The notes under the pieces: model-generated
The model's database searches: none
Told to the model about the DNA's origin: nothing
What the model saw: only the letters and a program-made list of their open reading frames with translations
DNA from: Candidatus Terasakiella magnetica
GTDB taxonomy: Bacteria > Pseudomonadota > Alphaproteobacteria > Rhodospirillales > Terasakiellaceae
Length of the DNA stretch: 38,872 nucleotides
Assembly: GCF_900093605.1 (NCBI RefSeq)
Contig: NZ_FLYE01000009.1
Span: forward strand, 1 to 38,872
Reading direction: 5' to 3'
Part shown: one piece after another, positions 8,926-18,391 of the stretch
Position numbering within the stretch: the stretch's first letter is position 1
Layout: every line of letters starts with the position of its first letter
Program-made: the position numbers and the translations under genes

Positions 8926-9999
8926 TTAACCCAACTCTGCCAGTTTTTGTGCCTGATCTTCTGCAATCAGGGCATCGATTACTTCATCAAGGTCGCCTTG
9001 AAGCACTTCTTCTAAGCGATAAAGTGTCAGGTTGATGCGGTGATCAGAAATACGCCCTTGCGGGAAGTTGTAAGTGCGAATTCGTTCTGAGCGATCCCCC
9101 GAGCCCACCTGACTTTTACGATCGGCGGCACGCTCAGCATCCAGTTGCTGGCGCTCATGATCATAGAGCTTGGCGCGCATCATCTTCATGGCTTGGTCTT
9201 TGTTCTTATGCTGGGATTTATTATCCTGACATTGGGTCACAATCCCACTTGGAATATGGGTAATTCGCACCGCTGAATCGGTGGTATTTACGTGCTGTCC
9301 ACCTGCGCCTTGGGAGCGATAGGTATCAATGCGCAAATCCTTGGTATCGATTTTAATATCCACATCTTCGGCTTCTGGCAAAACCGCTACTGTTGCAGCT
9401 GAGGTATGGATACGCCCACCACTTTCTGTTTCTGGCACACGTTGCACGCGGTGAACACCAGATTCATATTTAAAACGGGCAAATACATTTTTCCCGGTGA
9501 TGGTGGCTGAGACTTCCTTAAAGCCGCCAATGCCGATCTCGTTGAAATCAAGGATTTCAAACTTCCAGCCCATTTTTTCTGCATAGCGTTGATACATGCG
9601 ATAAAGGTCTGCTGCAAAAAGGGCGGCTTCATCCCCACCTGTGCCTGCGCGAATTTCGATGATGGCGTTTTTCTCATCGGCTTCATCTTTTGGCAAAAGC
9701 ATGAGCTGAACTTCGCGTTCCAACTCGGGGATTTGTTTTTTAAGATCGTGGAACTCGGCCTCAGCCAGCTCTTTCATCTCCGCATCGGTTTCGTCATCTG
9801 CCAACAACTGTGCGCATTCTTCGATCTCGTCTTGGGCTGAGCGCAACTGCTTAACGGCTGCCACAACCGGGGTCAGCTCGGCATATTCTTTGGACATTTT
9901 GGTAAAGTCCGATGCATTCATAGAAGACGCATCCGCCATAAGGGCTTCAAGTTCTTCGTGGCGGTTGACCACCTGACTTAATGTTTCTTGAAAACTCAC
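8926..9999 (-). CDS. prfA: Peptide chain release factor 1
   Basis: RF1 recognises UAA and UAG codons and releases the finished peptide from the ribosome. The 357 residues match the family length. Visible motifs are [16 protein letters not shown] (about 121-136), the stop-codon discriminator region with PET at 189-191 where RF1 proteins have P-x-[16 protein letters not shown], and the catalytic GGQ at 233-235 within [16 protein letters not shown]. The start codon is GTG (9999-9997), with AAGGAG about 9 bases upstream inside the end of the hemA gene. hemA ends at 10003, leaving only 3 bases between the genes, and prmC follows. Confidence 0.97.
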   Translation of the reverse strand: MSFQETLSQVVNRHEELEALMADASSMNASDFTKMSKEYAELTPVVAAVKQLRSAQDEIEECAQLLADDETDAEMKELAEAEFHDLKKQIPELEREVQLMLLPKDEADEKNAIIEIRAGTGGDEAALFAADLYRMYQRYAEKMGWKFEILDFNEIGIGGFKEVSATITGKNVFARFKYESGVHRVQRVPETESGGRIHTSAATVAVLPEAEDVDIKIDTKDLRIDTYRSQGAGGQHVNTTDSAVRITHIPSGIVTQCQDNKSQHKNKDQAMKMMRAKLYDHERQQLDAERAADRKSQVGSGDRSERIRTYNFPQGRISDHRINLTLYRLEEVLQGDLDEVIDALIAEDQAQKLAELG

Positions 10000-10002
10000 G
10001 TC

Positions 10003-11265
10003 TTATTTCTCCTTAAGGAATAAATCAGTGATCAACTCACTCGTCTTATTCCATTCCTTCTTCTTTTTCATCGCTGCGAGATTTCGCAGTTCTTCACTTG
10101 GGCTGTGCAATAAGCGGTTGATCAACAACCGGGTTGCTTTTTCTGCATCATCACCATGTGTTGCCAAAACAGATTGGCGTTCTTTTTCAAAATGCTCCCG
10201 CAAGGCACTGACCAATGGTACCGCCCCGCGCTCTTCTTTTCCTTTTAAAAAGCCCGTAAGCTCTTTTTCCAAAATACTTGAAGCCGCGCGCGCTTCTGCT
10301 TCGCGCGATGCGCGGCCTTCCATCGCGACCTGTTCCAGATCATGCAGGTCATATAAAAAGGCGCCATCCACATCATTCACACCGGGGTCCACATCACCGG
10401 GAATGCCCGTATCAATGATAAAGATCGGCTTATTTTTGCGCACCTTTAAGGCAAATTCGACCATTTCTTTGCTGACAACACGAGTGCGTTTATTCATGGA
10501 GGTGAGGATAATATCAGCCTCACAAGCCAAACGGTCACGATTATCAAATTCACCAAAATGGCACGAGAGATGACGCGCAATCATTTTTGCACGCCCGCCA
10601 AAAGAATGAATGCAGGTGAAATCTTTTAAGCCCGTTTCAATCAGGTTCTGGGCGGTAAGCTCCCCCATATCGCCTGCGCCAATCAACAGCCCCTTACAAC
10701 GCGATAAATCCCCATGAAGTTCCTTGGCAATTTGCACGGCAACCGAAGCGATGGAGACGGGGCGTTCCCCAACCGCCGTTTCTGAGCGCACTTTTTTCGC
10801 CGTTGCATAAGCGGCTTGAAAAATACGTTCAAGCTCTGCACCCACACTGCCGGATTCAACAGCAAGGCGATGGGCGTCTTTGACTTGGCCAACCACTTGG
10901 GGTTCACCCACCATCAGACTATCAAGGGAGGATGCCACACGGAAAATATGGCGCACGGCTTCTTCAGCCTGATAAAAATAAAGTTGCCCTTCAATGGTTG
11001 GAATATCAAGCTCAGCACGCTCAGCCAACACTCCAACAATAATTTCACGGGCTTTTTTAAGGTCATGATCCACGCAATGGACTTCCACACGATCACATGT
11101 AGATACCACAAGGCATTGTTCCACCCCTTGGTCTTTGAGCTTATCAAGGAAAGGGATAACTTCCGGCTCATCTAAAAACAAGCGATCGCGCAAAGCAAGG
11201 GAGCTGGAACGATGGTTCGCCCCAATCACCAACACTTGTGCGTCACTTGAAAATAAACCGGTCAT
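10003..11265 (-). CDS. hemA: Glutamyl-tRNA reductase
   Basis: HemA reduces glutamyl-tRNA(Glu) with NADPH to glutamate-1-semialdehyde, the first step of the C5 route to tetrapyrroles. The 420-residue protein shows VIGANHRSSSLALRDRL near the N-terminus, the catalytic cysteine C57 in VVSTCDRVEV, the SLDSLMVGEPQVVGQVK block, the NADPH domain with LLIGAGDMGEL, and a C-terminal dimerisation helix. Many alphaproteobacteria make 5-aminolevulinate by the C4 (Shemin) enzyme, which is also named HemA; this one is clearly the C5 enzyme, as in several Rhodospirillales. It lies 18 bases after hisS and 3 bases before prfA, so it is within the operon. Confidence 0.96.
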   Translation of the reverse strand: MTGLFSSDAQVLVIGANHRSSSLALRDRLFLDEPEVIPFLDKLKDQGVEQCLVVSTCDRVEVHCVDHDLKKAREIIVGVLAERAELDIPTIEGQLYFYQAEEAVRHIFRVASSLDSLMVGEPQVVGQVKDAHRLAVESGSVGAELERIFQAAYATAKKVRSETAVGERPVSIASVAVQIAKELHGDLSRCKGLLIGAGDMGELTAQNLIETGLKDFTCIHSFGGRAKMIARHLSCHFGEFDNRDRLACEADIILTSMNKRTRVVSKEMVEFALKVRKNKPIFIIDTGIPGDVDPGVNDVDGAFLYDLHDLEQVAMEGRASREAEARAASSILEKELTGFLKGKEERGAVPLVSALREHFEKERQSVLATHGDDAEKATRLLINRLLHSPSEELRNLAAMKKKKEWNKTSELITDLFLKEK

Positions 11266-11283
11266 ATTGTCCCAGACGATCCG

Positions 11284-12534
11284 TTAAGCCTTGAACTTTG
11301 CCAGATGTTCGACCAAGCCGTCCAGCGATACTTCATTTTGTTCGCCACTTTCCAAATCACGCACCGTAACCGCACCACGCGCAAGCTCATCTTCACCCAA
11401 TAAAAGAGCGGCAACTGCATTGGCTTTATTGGCACGGTTAAGGCGTTTTTTCATATTGCCGGAATACCCCTGATCCACAATATAACCATTGCTGCGCAGA
11501 AGATGGGCCACTTTTAACGCCTCATCTTGTTGGGCCGCTGAAATTGGGATGATGCAGATGGGGCGTGGCAATTCCACACTATCTTCACCCGCCATCAAAG
11601 CCAGACGTTCCACACCTGAGGCCCAGCCCACGCCGGGAACCTGTGGTCCACCCATCATCTTAATCAGGTTATCATAACGCCCACCTGCCAAGACAGTGCC
11701 TTGCGCCCCCAATGTGGTCGTGGTGAATTCAAAGGCTGTATGGCAATAATAATCTAGCCCGCGCACCAGACGTGGATTTTCCATATAGGGAATACCCAAC
11801 AGATCGAGGCCTTTTTTAACCGTATTGAAAAACTCAAGTGAGCTTTCATTTAAGCTGTCGGTTAAAACAGGGGCGTCTTTTACAATTTCCTTATCACCCT
11901 CATCTTTTGAATCAAGGATGCGCAGTGGATTGGTTTGTAAGCGGTTCTTGCTATCTTCTGAGAGCTTATCTTCAAACTGTGTGAAATATTCCACCAGCTT
12001 ATCGCGATAGGCCACACGGCTTTCACTATCGCCAAGGCTGTTGAGTTCCAGCACCACATCATCTGCCATGCCGAGTTCTTGCAAGAACTGATAGCCCGCA
12101 GCAATTACCTCAACATCAGCTTGAGGTGTTTCCACACCAATGAGCTCAATCCCTACTTGGTGGAACTGGCGTTGGCGCCCTTTTTGCGGACGCTCATAAC
12201 GAAACATCGGGCCGTAGTAATAATGTTTAACCGGTGTTTGTTGCTGCAATCCGTTTGAGATGAAAGAGCGACAGATACCCGCGGTGCCTTCTGGGCGCAG
12301 GGTGATTTTATCGCCACCCTTTGTCTCAAAAGAAAACATCTCTTTGGTCACCACATCAGATGTTTCCCCAAGGGTGCGCGAAAACACTTCTGAAAATTCA
12401 AAGATCGGGGTGGTGACTTCATTAAAGCCATAACGCTCACACACCAGACGGGCCGTTTCTGTCACATGACGGTGCGTTGCACGGTCTTTTGGCAGGAGGT
12501 CGTATGTTCCTTTAACGGATTTTAAGGCAGCCAT
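11284..12534 (-). CDS. hisS: Histidyl-tRNA synthetase
   Basis: HisRS charges tRNA(His). This 416-residue class II synthetase has motif 2 (YYYGPMFRYERPQKGRQRQF), the histidine-specific LVRGLDYYCHTAFEF, and motif 3 in GGRYDNLIKMMGGPQVPGVG with GVERL. The C-terminal anticodon-binding domain covers about 320-416. Its ATG shares the A of the ispG stop codon (TAATG at 12532-12536), showing tight translational coupling with ispG. Confidence 0.97.
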   Translation of the reverse strand: MAALKSVKGTYDLLPKDRATHRHVTETARLVCERYGFNEVTTPIFEFSEVFSRTLGETSDVVTKEMFSFETKGGDKITLRPEGTAGICRSFISNGLQQQTPVKHYYYGPMFRYERPQKGRQRQFHQVGIELIGVETPQADVEVIAAGYQFLQELGMADDVVLELNSLGDSESRVAYRDKLVEYFTQFEDKLSEDSKNRLQTNPLRILDSKDEGDKEIVKDAPVLTDSLNESSLEFFNTVKKGLDLLGIPYMENPRLVRGLDYYCHTAFEFTTTTLGAQGTVLAGGRYDNLIKMMGGPQVPGVGWASGVERLALMAGEDSVELPRPICIIPISAAQQDEALKVAHLLRSNGYIVDQGYSGNMKKRLNRANKANAVAALLLGEDELARGAVTVRDLESGEQNEVSLDGLVEHLAKFKA

Positions 12535-13661
12535 TATGAATTCTCTTTCTCTGCTTCGATTGCATCGGCTTTGTCTTGGACAAGCTTCACAATATGGTCA
12601 ATCATTTCTTCTGAGCTGGTGTTGTGATCGGGCACGCCACCTACATATACTTTGTGGTTATCACTGCCACCACCTGTTAGGCCAATATCGGTTTCCTTGG
12701 CCTCACCCGGCCCGTTTACCACACAGCCGATGATGGAAAGCGAGATCGGTGTGCGGATATGTTGCAAACGTTCTTCAACAGCCGCAACCGTTTTCACCAC
12801 ATCAAAGCCTTGGCGCGCACAAGATGGGCAAGATACGACTTTGACCCCACGGGTGCGAAGACCCAATGATTTTAAAATGTGATAACCGACTTTGACTTCT
12901 TCCACCGGATCAGCTGAAAGCGAGACACGCAAGGTATCGCCAATGCCCGCCCATAAAAGATTACCAATCCCGATGGAAGATAAAACCGTGCCTGCCTGAA
13001 GGCCACCGGCCTCGGTAATGCCTAAATGTAGTGGATAATCGCAGGCCTCAGCCAAGCCCTGATAGGCAGCGACCCCTAAAAAGGCATCTGATGCTTTTAC
13101 ACTGATCTTAAATTCATAAAAATCGTTATCTTCTAAAATACGGGCATGGTTTAGGGCACTTTCCACCATGGCTTCAGGGCAAGGCTCACCATATTTTTCC
13201 AGAAGGTCTTTTTCTAATGACCCGGCATTAACGCCAATGCGCATGGAACAACCATGATCTTTTGCCGCACTGACGACTTCACGCACACGTGCGGCAGAAC
13301 CAATATTACCCGGATTAATGCGCAGGCACGCAGCCCCGGCTTCAGCCGCTTCAATACCGCGCTTATAATGGAAATGGATATCGGCAACGATGGGGACATT
13401 GACCTGTTTGATGATATCTTTAAGTGCGGCTGATGAGGCTTCATCAGGCACTGAAATGCGCACGATATCAGCGCCAGCTTCTTCCATTGCCAAGACTTGC
13501 GCCACCGTTGCATCCACATCAGTGGTCAATGTGTTGGTCATGGATTGAACCGTGATGGGGGCATCCCCGCCGACTAAGACGTCACCCACACGGATTTGGC
13601 GGGATTTGCGGCGAGTGATATCTCTGTAAGGGCGCACAGACATGGCTTGGCTTTTGCTCAT
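12534..13661 (-). CDS. ispG: 4-hydroxy-3-methylbut-2-en-1-yl diphosphate synthase IspG (GcpE)
   Basis: IspG is the iron-sulfur enzyme of the MEP isoprenoid pathway that converts methylerythritol cyclodiphosphate to HMBPP. The 375-residue protein has the TIM-barrel start ([17 protein letters not shown]), the barrel segments [18 protein letters not shown] and RINPGNIG, and the C-terminal [4Fe-4S] ligands C278 and C281 ([11 protein letters not shown]) and C313 ([11 protein letters not shown]), with the catalytic glutamate E320. The start is ATG 13661. It follows the rodZ-like gene after 118 bases, with a hairpin between, and is coupled to hisS. rodZ-ispG-hisS is a common order in proteobacteria. 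Confidence 0.97.
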   Translation of the reverse strand: MSKSQAMSVRPYRDITRRKSRQIRVGDVLVGGDAPITVQSMTNTLTTDVDATVAQVLAMEEAGADIVRISVPDEASSAALKDIIKQVNVPIVADIHFHYKRGIEAAEAGAACLRINPGNIGSAARVREVVSAAKDHGCSMRIGVNAGSLEKDLLEKYGEPCPEAMVESALNHARILEDNDFYEFKISVKASDAFLGVAAYQGLAEACDYPLHLGITEAGGLQAGTVLSSIGIGNLLWAGIGDTLRVSLSADPVEEVKVGYHILKSLGLRTRGVKVVSCPSCARQGFDVVKTVAAVEERLQHIRTPISLSIIGCVVNGPGEAKETDIGLTGGGSDNHKVYVGGVPDHNTSSEEMIDHIVKLVQDKADAIEAEKENS

Positions 13662-13727
13662 TCAGTTTTAAACGAATGCGCCTTATAGCCTATAATTACG
13701 TTAGAAAAAAGGACTCAAATACGAAGA

Positions 13728-13748
13728 AAGAGCCCACGAAAGGCTCTT
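13728..13748 (-). terminator. Hairpin after the rodZ-like gene, probable terminator
   Basis: AAGAGCC (13728-13734) pairs with GGCTCTT (13742-13748) around a 7-base loop, 31 bases after the rodZ stop. On the minus strand it is followed by a mixed T/C tract. Read-through to ispG is likely, since the genes share an operon order. Confidence 0.5.
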
Positions 13749-13778
13749 CCTTAACATTAACACTCTAAATGGTGAGGC

Positions 13779-15011
13779 TTAGCTTTCGACAGCTTTACCC
13801 GCCATGAGTTTTTCTGGGCTCATAAGTACTTTGCGACGCACTTCACCAGCTTCACCAATCGAGGGGGCTTTTTCCCCATCCACAAAGATTTCCAGACCGC
13901 CCGCATTGCCTGTGCGCAGGATCAAACCTTGGGTCTGTGGAATTTGATACTCCTCACCTTCATTCAAGACTTGTGTATGCAACACCGTGCCTTGATCGTT
14001 GGTGACTTGGATCCATGAATAATCAACCGCCTTGAGCAGAACTTTTTCTGTCATGGGTTGTGGTTTAGCTGGTTCTGGCTCTGCTTCAGCTTCAGTTGTT
14101 TCAACCGCTGTTTCTTCTGCGGCTTGCTCAGTAACTGCTGCAACAACAGCTTCTTCAACTTTTTCTTTGGCTTCTACTTTAACGTCTTGTTTTTTCTCTT
14201 GGACAACGGCTTTAACTTTCTCAACCGCTTTTTCTTTCTTTTCTTCAACAGGCTTTTCAACCTTCTTAGTCACTTCTTTGACTTTTTCTTCAACCTTTTT
14301 CTCGACCTTCTTTTCAATCTTGACGGTCTTAACAGGTTTCACGTCCACTGGGGCTTCAGCCTTGGCCTTGGCTTCGGCTTTTTCCACAGCTTCCATGGCT
14401 TTTTTCGCCATGTCCTGAGTATCGGCTTGGCTTACAGCTTCAACCTTTTCTTCTGCCTTGTCTGAAGATGCCTCTTGGGCTTCGTCTTCAGTCTTAACAG
14501 CTTCTGCCTCAGGTTCTTTTTTAGTGTTTTTAACCTTATCGACCATTTCTGCAAATTTTGCAGGTAGGTCAGGTACCAATTCTGCCATGGAACGATCTTG
14601 TGAGGAGAGGAAATACCAACCGCCATAAGCAGCAAGTAAAACCACCAGACCGATCATAATCACCGCCCCACCGGGAACGCTTTGTTCCGTCACAGGAGAA
14701 GGGAACATCAATTCAGAGCTGGCATCAAGCCCGTCGATTTCCGCTTTAAAGCGATTAACGACTTCTTCTGAATCCAAGCCCAAATGTTCGGCATAGGCAC
14801 GCACGAAACCAACCACATATGTCTTGCCCGGTAAATCTTCATAACGACCGTCTTCAATCGCTTCCAGATATACATAACGAATACGCAACACGTCAGAGAC
14901 GCCCTGCAATTCCAGACCGGCACGCTCACGTGAGGTTTTTAATAATTCGCTGACGCCGGGCCCTGTGTATTCCGGCTCTTTTGGAGCATTTCGCCCTTTA
15001 TTCAATTTCAT
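13779..15011 (-). CDS. rodZ: RodZ-like helix-turn-helix membrane protein
   Basis: RodZ links the MreB cytoskeleton to the cell-wall elongation machinery. The 410-residue protein has the expected plan: an HTH_25 domain at about 18-90 (VSELLKTSRERAGLELQGVS, then YLEAIEDGRYEDLPGKTYV), one transmembrane helix at about 115-137 (GGAVIMIGLVVLLAAYGGWY), and a C-terminal DUF4115 domain at about 330-400 (YSWIQVTNDQGTVLHTQVL). Between helix and DUF4115 lies a long Lys/Glu/Val/Ala-rich tract (about 160-325), which is expanded and strongly charged and probably spans the periplasm. It is cytoplasmic at its N-terminus. Upstream, ptsP ends 67 bases away. The rodZ name is used by domain plan; lengths vary widely in this family. 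Confidence 0.85.
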   Translation of the reverse strand: MKLNKGRNAPKEPEYTGPGVSELLKTSRERAGLELQGVSDVLRIRYVYLEAIEDGRYEDLPGKTYVVGFVRAYAEHLGLDSEEVVNRFKAEIDGLDASSELMFPSPVTEQSVPGGAVIMIGLVVLLAAYGGWYFLSSQDRSMAELVPDLPAKFAEMVDKVKNTKKEPEAEAVKTEDEAQEASSDKAEEKVEAVSQADTQDMAKKAMEAVEKAEAKAKAEAPVDVKPVKTVKIEKKVEKKVEEKVKEVTKKVEKPVEEKKEKAVEKVKAVVQEKKQDVKVEAKEKVEEAVVAAVTEQAAEETAVETTEAEAEPEPAKPQPMTEKVLLKAVDYSWIQVTNDQGTVLHTQVLNEGEEYQIPQTQGLILRTGNAGGLEIFVDGEKAPSIGEAGEVRRKVLMSPEKLMAGKAVES

Positions 15012-15078
15012 GGTTCCTCACAACCCTAGACCTATCAAACAACTACCATAGGCCCTTTTTATTAACAATCAGTATACA

Positions 15079-17343
15079 TTACACTGATATATCGCGATCT
15101 TTTGCGTATTGACGCAAGATCGCACGTAAGCTTCTTTTCGGCTTACTGACTTGTAGTTTCATGAAGTCTTCCAACGCCGAAAGCGTTAAGGACCGGATCA
15201 TCATCTTGACCGGACCAACAGCAGAAGCCGTCATGGATAATTTTCTAAAACCAATCCCCACCAAGGCCATGGCATCAAGTGGGCGCCCGCCCATCTCGCC
15301 ACAAAGGCTTAGGACCACATCTTCTTCATGACATCTTTTTACCACAGAAGATAAGGCATTTAACACAGCGGGTGAAAGCGTATCATAGCGCGATGAAATC
15401 CGTGGATTTCCCCGATCGGATGCAAACAGGAATTGGAAAAGGTCGTTTGATCCCACCGATAGGAAATCGATCTGATCAAGCAAACAATCCATCTGGAAAA
15501 GCAAAGACGGCACTTCCAACATCACCCCGACATTAACCCGTGAGGGCAAACGATGGCCTTTAATGCTTTCGCGCTCAATCTCCATATCCAACAGACGTTT
15601 GGCCTGCATAAATTCAGAAACTTCTGCCACCATGGGGAACATGACATTTAGCTCACGCCCCCCACAAGCGCGGATCAAGCTGCGCAATTGTTGGCGCAAC
15701 AAATAGGGACGATCAAGGGTTACGCGAATAGCGCGCCAGCCCATAGCCGGGTTTTCTTCCCCGTGATTATCCCAATAAGGCAGCACCTTATCCCCACCAG
15801 CATCCAGCGTTCTAAAGACAACGGGCTTACCATCGGCCTCATCCATGATCTTGCGATAAAGCGCTACTTGAGATTCAACACCGGGGATGTCAGAGCGCGC
15901 CATAAATGGAATTTCTGTACGGTACAGTCCCACGCCATCAGCGCCGACTTCTTTAAGATGTTCCAGATCAACCAACAGGCCTGCATTCACATTCAGTGAA
16001 ATTTCAACACCGTCTTTTGTCACCGCTGGCTTATCGCGCAATGAGGCATAAACCGCTTTTTGCTTCTCGCGCGCTTTTACATTTTGCTTAAAGGCAGAAA
16101 GAACATCATCGCCCGGGCGAATAAAGACCTGATTGTTATTGCCATCCACAACAATCGGGTCGCCCGCTTCAATGCGTGCCAATGCTTTTTTAACTTGCCC
16201 GATTACCGGAATATCAAGCGCGCGCGCAATAATCGCCACATGTGAGGTGGCAGAACCTTCTTCCAAAACAAGGGCGCGCAGGCGGGTGCGATCATAATCC
16301 AGCAATTCTGCCGGGCCCATGTTGGTGCCGATCAAAACCGCATGTTCAGGGATATCATCGGGCGCAATTTTTTCCACACCGACCAGATGTTGCAACAATC
16401 GGTTGGCAAGGTCTTGTAAGTCATTGACCCGTTCGCGCAAATAAGGGTCTTGCACCTGCGCCATGCGCGCTTCGGTATCATCATGGACTTTTTGAACAGC
16501 TGCTTCAGCCGTCAGACCAGACTTAATGGCTTCGCGAATGCGCCCCAACCAGCCTGCATCTTCTGCAAACATACGGTAGGTTTCCAAAATATCGCGATGC
16601 TCATCATCCAGACTTTCTGAAGACTGCAACATATCGTCAAGCGCACCATGCATTTCGCTTAGGGCTTGGCGAAGACGTTCCAGTTCAGCCTCAGGGTCTT
16701 CAGCCACAAACTGGGTAATCACCACGCGCGGTTCATGTAAAACCGCCTCACCCATGCCCAAACCGACATTCAGCGTGTTGCCTTCTAAACGCAGCGGCAA
16801 CATCGCGATGCCGTCTGTGGGCAGCGTCTCTTCTTTATTGACCAGCTCACCACCGCCCACCAGCTCGCTAATGATCATGGCAACGGTTTGCAGGGTTTCG
16901 ACCTCTTCGTCGGTATAATGACGTTTGGTCTTATTCTGGATCACCATCACGCCAAGAACGCGCGAGGCACGCACAATCGGCACCCCCATCATGGAGTGAT
17001 AAAGCTCCTCGCCCGTTTCTGGACGATAGGCAAATTCCGGATGGCTTTGGGCTTCTGATAAATTAAGCGGGCGCGCCGAAGCCGCAATGGTACCGACAAT
17101 ACCCTCACCCACACGCAGGCGGGTTAAGTGAACCGCATCGGTCTTTAGACCCTTGGTGGCAAAGAGCTCAAGCACTTCACCTGCGCGCATAATATAGATG
17201 GAACAAACTTCGGCAACCAGATCGGTTGCGACAATGTTGGTCACCAATTGCAGACGTGTTTCCGCCGTCGCATCTGCCTGCATAACAGAGCGCAGGCGCG
17301 ATAAAATCCCCATAGGGGCGGCATGTGTACGTCCGGGAATCAT
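15079..17343 (-). CDS. ptsP: PTS-Ntr enzyme I (phosphoenolpyruvate-protein phosphotransferase PtsP)
   Basis: PtsP starts the nitrogen-related phosphotransferase relay, passing phosphate from PEP to NPr and then EIIA-Ntr, under control of glutamine and 2-oxoglutarate. The 754 residues give an N-terminal GAF domain (about 25-165), the HPr-binding helical domain (200-320), the swivelling domain with phosphorylated H368 in GSATSHVAIIARALDIPVIG, and the PEP-binding barrel with GVGLYRTEIPFM and the C-terminal LSLCGEMGG. The GAF domain separates it from sugar-type enzyme I. It lies between the nitronate-monooxygenase-like gene (23 bases upstream) and rodZ. Linkage of lysC and ptsP is frequent in alphaproteobacteria. 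The partner genes ptsO and ptsN are not in this window. Confidence 0.95.
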   Translation of the reverse strand: MIPGRTHAAPMGILSRLRSVMQADATAETRLQLVTNIVATDLVAEVCSIYIMRAGEVLELFATKGLKTDAVHLTRLRVGEGIVGTIAASARPLNLSEAQSHPEFAYRPETGEELYHSMMGVPIVRASRVLGVMVIQNKTKRHYTDEEVETLQTVAMIISELVGGGELVNKEETLPTDGIAMLPLRLEGNTLNVGLGMGEAVLHEPRVVITQFVAEDPEAELERLRQALSEMHGALDDMLQSSESLDDEHRDILETYRMFAEDAGWLGRIREAIKSGLTAEAAVQKVHDDTEARMAQVQDPYLRERVNDLQDLANRLLQHLVGVEKIAPDDIPEHAVLIGTNMGPAELLDYDRTRLRALVLEEGSATSHVAIIARALDIPVIGQVKKALARIEAGDPIVVDGNNNQVFIRPGDDVLSAFKQNVKAREKQKAVYASLRDKPAVTKDGVEISLNVNAGLLVDLEHLKEVGADGVGLYRTEIPFMARSDIPGVESQVALYRKIMDEADGKPVVFRTLDAGGDKVLPYWDNHGEENPAMGWRAIRVTLDRPYLLRQQLRSLIRACGGRELNVMFPMVAEVSEFMQAKRLLDMEIERESIKGHRLPSRVNVGVMLEVPSLLFQMDCLLDQIDFLSVGSNDLFQFLFASDRGNPRISSRYDTLSPAVLNALSSVVKRCHEEDVVLSLCGEMGGRPLDAMALVGIGFRKLSMTASAVGPVKMMIRSLTLSALEDFMKLQVSKPKRSLRAILRQYAKDRDISV

Positions 17344-17366
17344 ATAAGACCTGTGGGATAAGGCCC

Positions 17367-18383
17367 TTAGCGTGTTTCTAAAACAGCGCAGGCCTGATCA
17401 ACCAGCTCCTCTAAAATTTCTGAAATAGGTTGTTCTTTCTTCACCATACCAACTGATTGCCCGGCCATAACAGAGCCAAATTCAACATCGCCGTCAATGG
17501 CAGCTTTTTTCAAAGCACCCGCCCAGAAATGTTCAATTTCAAGCTGACCGTCAAGTTTCTCAACATCACCATTGTTGAACTTTTCAATCACAGCACGTTG
17601 GGTCTTCATAAACTCTTCTGTGCCTTTATTATTTAAGGCACGCACCGGAATAACCGGGAAGTTCGGATCGATCTGCACGGTGGTCATGGCATCTTTGGCA
17701 CCAGCGCGAATGAACGCTTTCTTGAAGTTTTCATGAGCGATACATTCTTCAGCGCAAACAAAACGCGTACCCATTTGAACACCAGCAGCGCCCATTTCAA
17801 GATAGGACAACATGGCTTCGCCGCGACCAATCCCGCCTGCTACAAAAATCGGCACGTCTTTAATAACGGGCAAGATTTCTTGGGCAAGAACGGAAGTGAC
17901 AACCGGGCCAATATGACCGCCGGCTTCTGCGCCTTCAATCACCAGCGCATCTGCACCGTTGCGGATCAGGCGTTTTGCCAACACCAATGCAGGTGAAAAA
18001 CAAATAACCTTTGCACCAAAATCTTTAGCTTGTTTAATAGAGGCTGCACTTGGCAAGCCACCCGCCAACACCACGTGGGAGACCGCATGTTCTTTACAAA
18101 CATCAATCAACTCATCCAGCTGTGGATGCATGGTGATCAGGTTCACACCAAAAGGCTTGTCCGTGAGGGCTTTGGTGGCAGCGATTTCTTCAGACAGAAG
18201 GTCTGGTCCCATCGAGCCACCGGCAATGACGCCGAAGCCGCCAGCATTAGATAGGGCAGAGACAAGATTTCGCTCAGAAATCCACGACATCGCCCCACCG
18301 AGAATGGCATACTCACAACCCAGAAAATCTTTTCCGCGTTGCCATAGTTTATCCAAATTTTGCTTGGCAGCTTCACTCATCAT
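17367..18383 (-). CDS. Nitronate monooxygenase / FabK-like flavin oxidoreductase
   Basis: A 338-residue FMN-dependent TIM-barrel oxidoreductase of the nitronate monooxygenase (2-nitropropane dioxygenase) family. Visible motifs are AGGFGVIAGGSM near the N-terminus, the flavin-loop segment VIEGAEAGGHIGPVV with the histidine used as catalytic base in characterised members, the phosphate-binding FVAGGIGRGEAMLSYLEMGA, and GVQMGTRFVCAEEC. The family includes nitronate-detoxifying enzymes and enoyl-ACP reductase FabK, and I cannot separate these here. The start is one of two adjacent ATGs (18383 or 18380), with AAGGGA just upstream. It begins 8 bases after lysC and precedes ptsP by 23, so the three form one transcription unit. 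Confidence 0.85.
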   Translation of the reverse strand: MMSEAAKQNLDKLWQRGKDFLGCEYAILGGAMSWISERNLVSALSNAGGFGVIAGGSMGPDLLSEEIAATKALTDKPFGVNLITMHPQLDELIDVCKEHAVSHVVLAGGLPSAASIKQAKDFGAKVICFSPALVLAKRLIRNGADALVIEGAEAGGHIGPVVTSVLAQEILPVIKDVPIFVAGGIGRGEAMLSYLEMGAAGVQMGTRFVCAEECIAHENFKKAFIRAGAKDAMTTVQIDPNFPVIPVRALNNKGTEEFMKTQRAVIEKFNNGDVEKLDGQLEIEHFWAGALKKAAIDGDVEFGSVMAGQSVGMVKKEQPISEILEELVDQACAVLETR

Positions 18384-18391
18384 TTTATCCC

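Noticed and set aside
10028-10573. Plus-strand frame of 181 codons opposite hemA
   Set aside because: Ser/Arg-rich composition and full overlap with the clear hemA gene mark it as a shadow.
14032-14465. Two long plus-strand frames rich in Ser/Phe or Phe/Asn
   Set aside because: They mirror the Lys/Glu/Ala-rich low-complexity tract of the rodZ-like gene on the other strand; composition is typical of a shadow frame.
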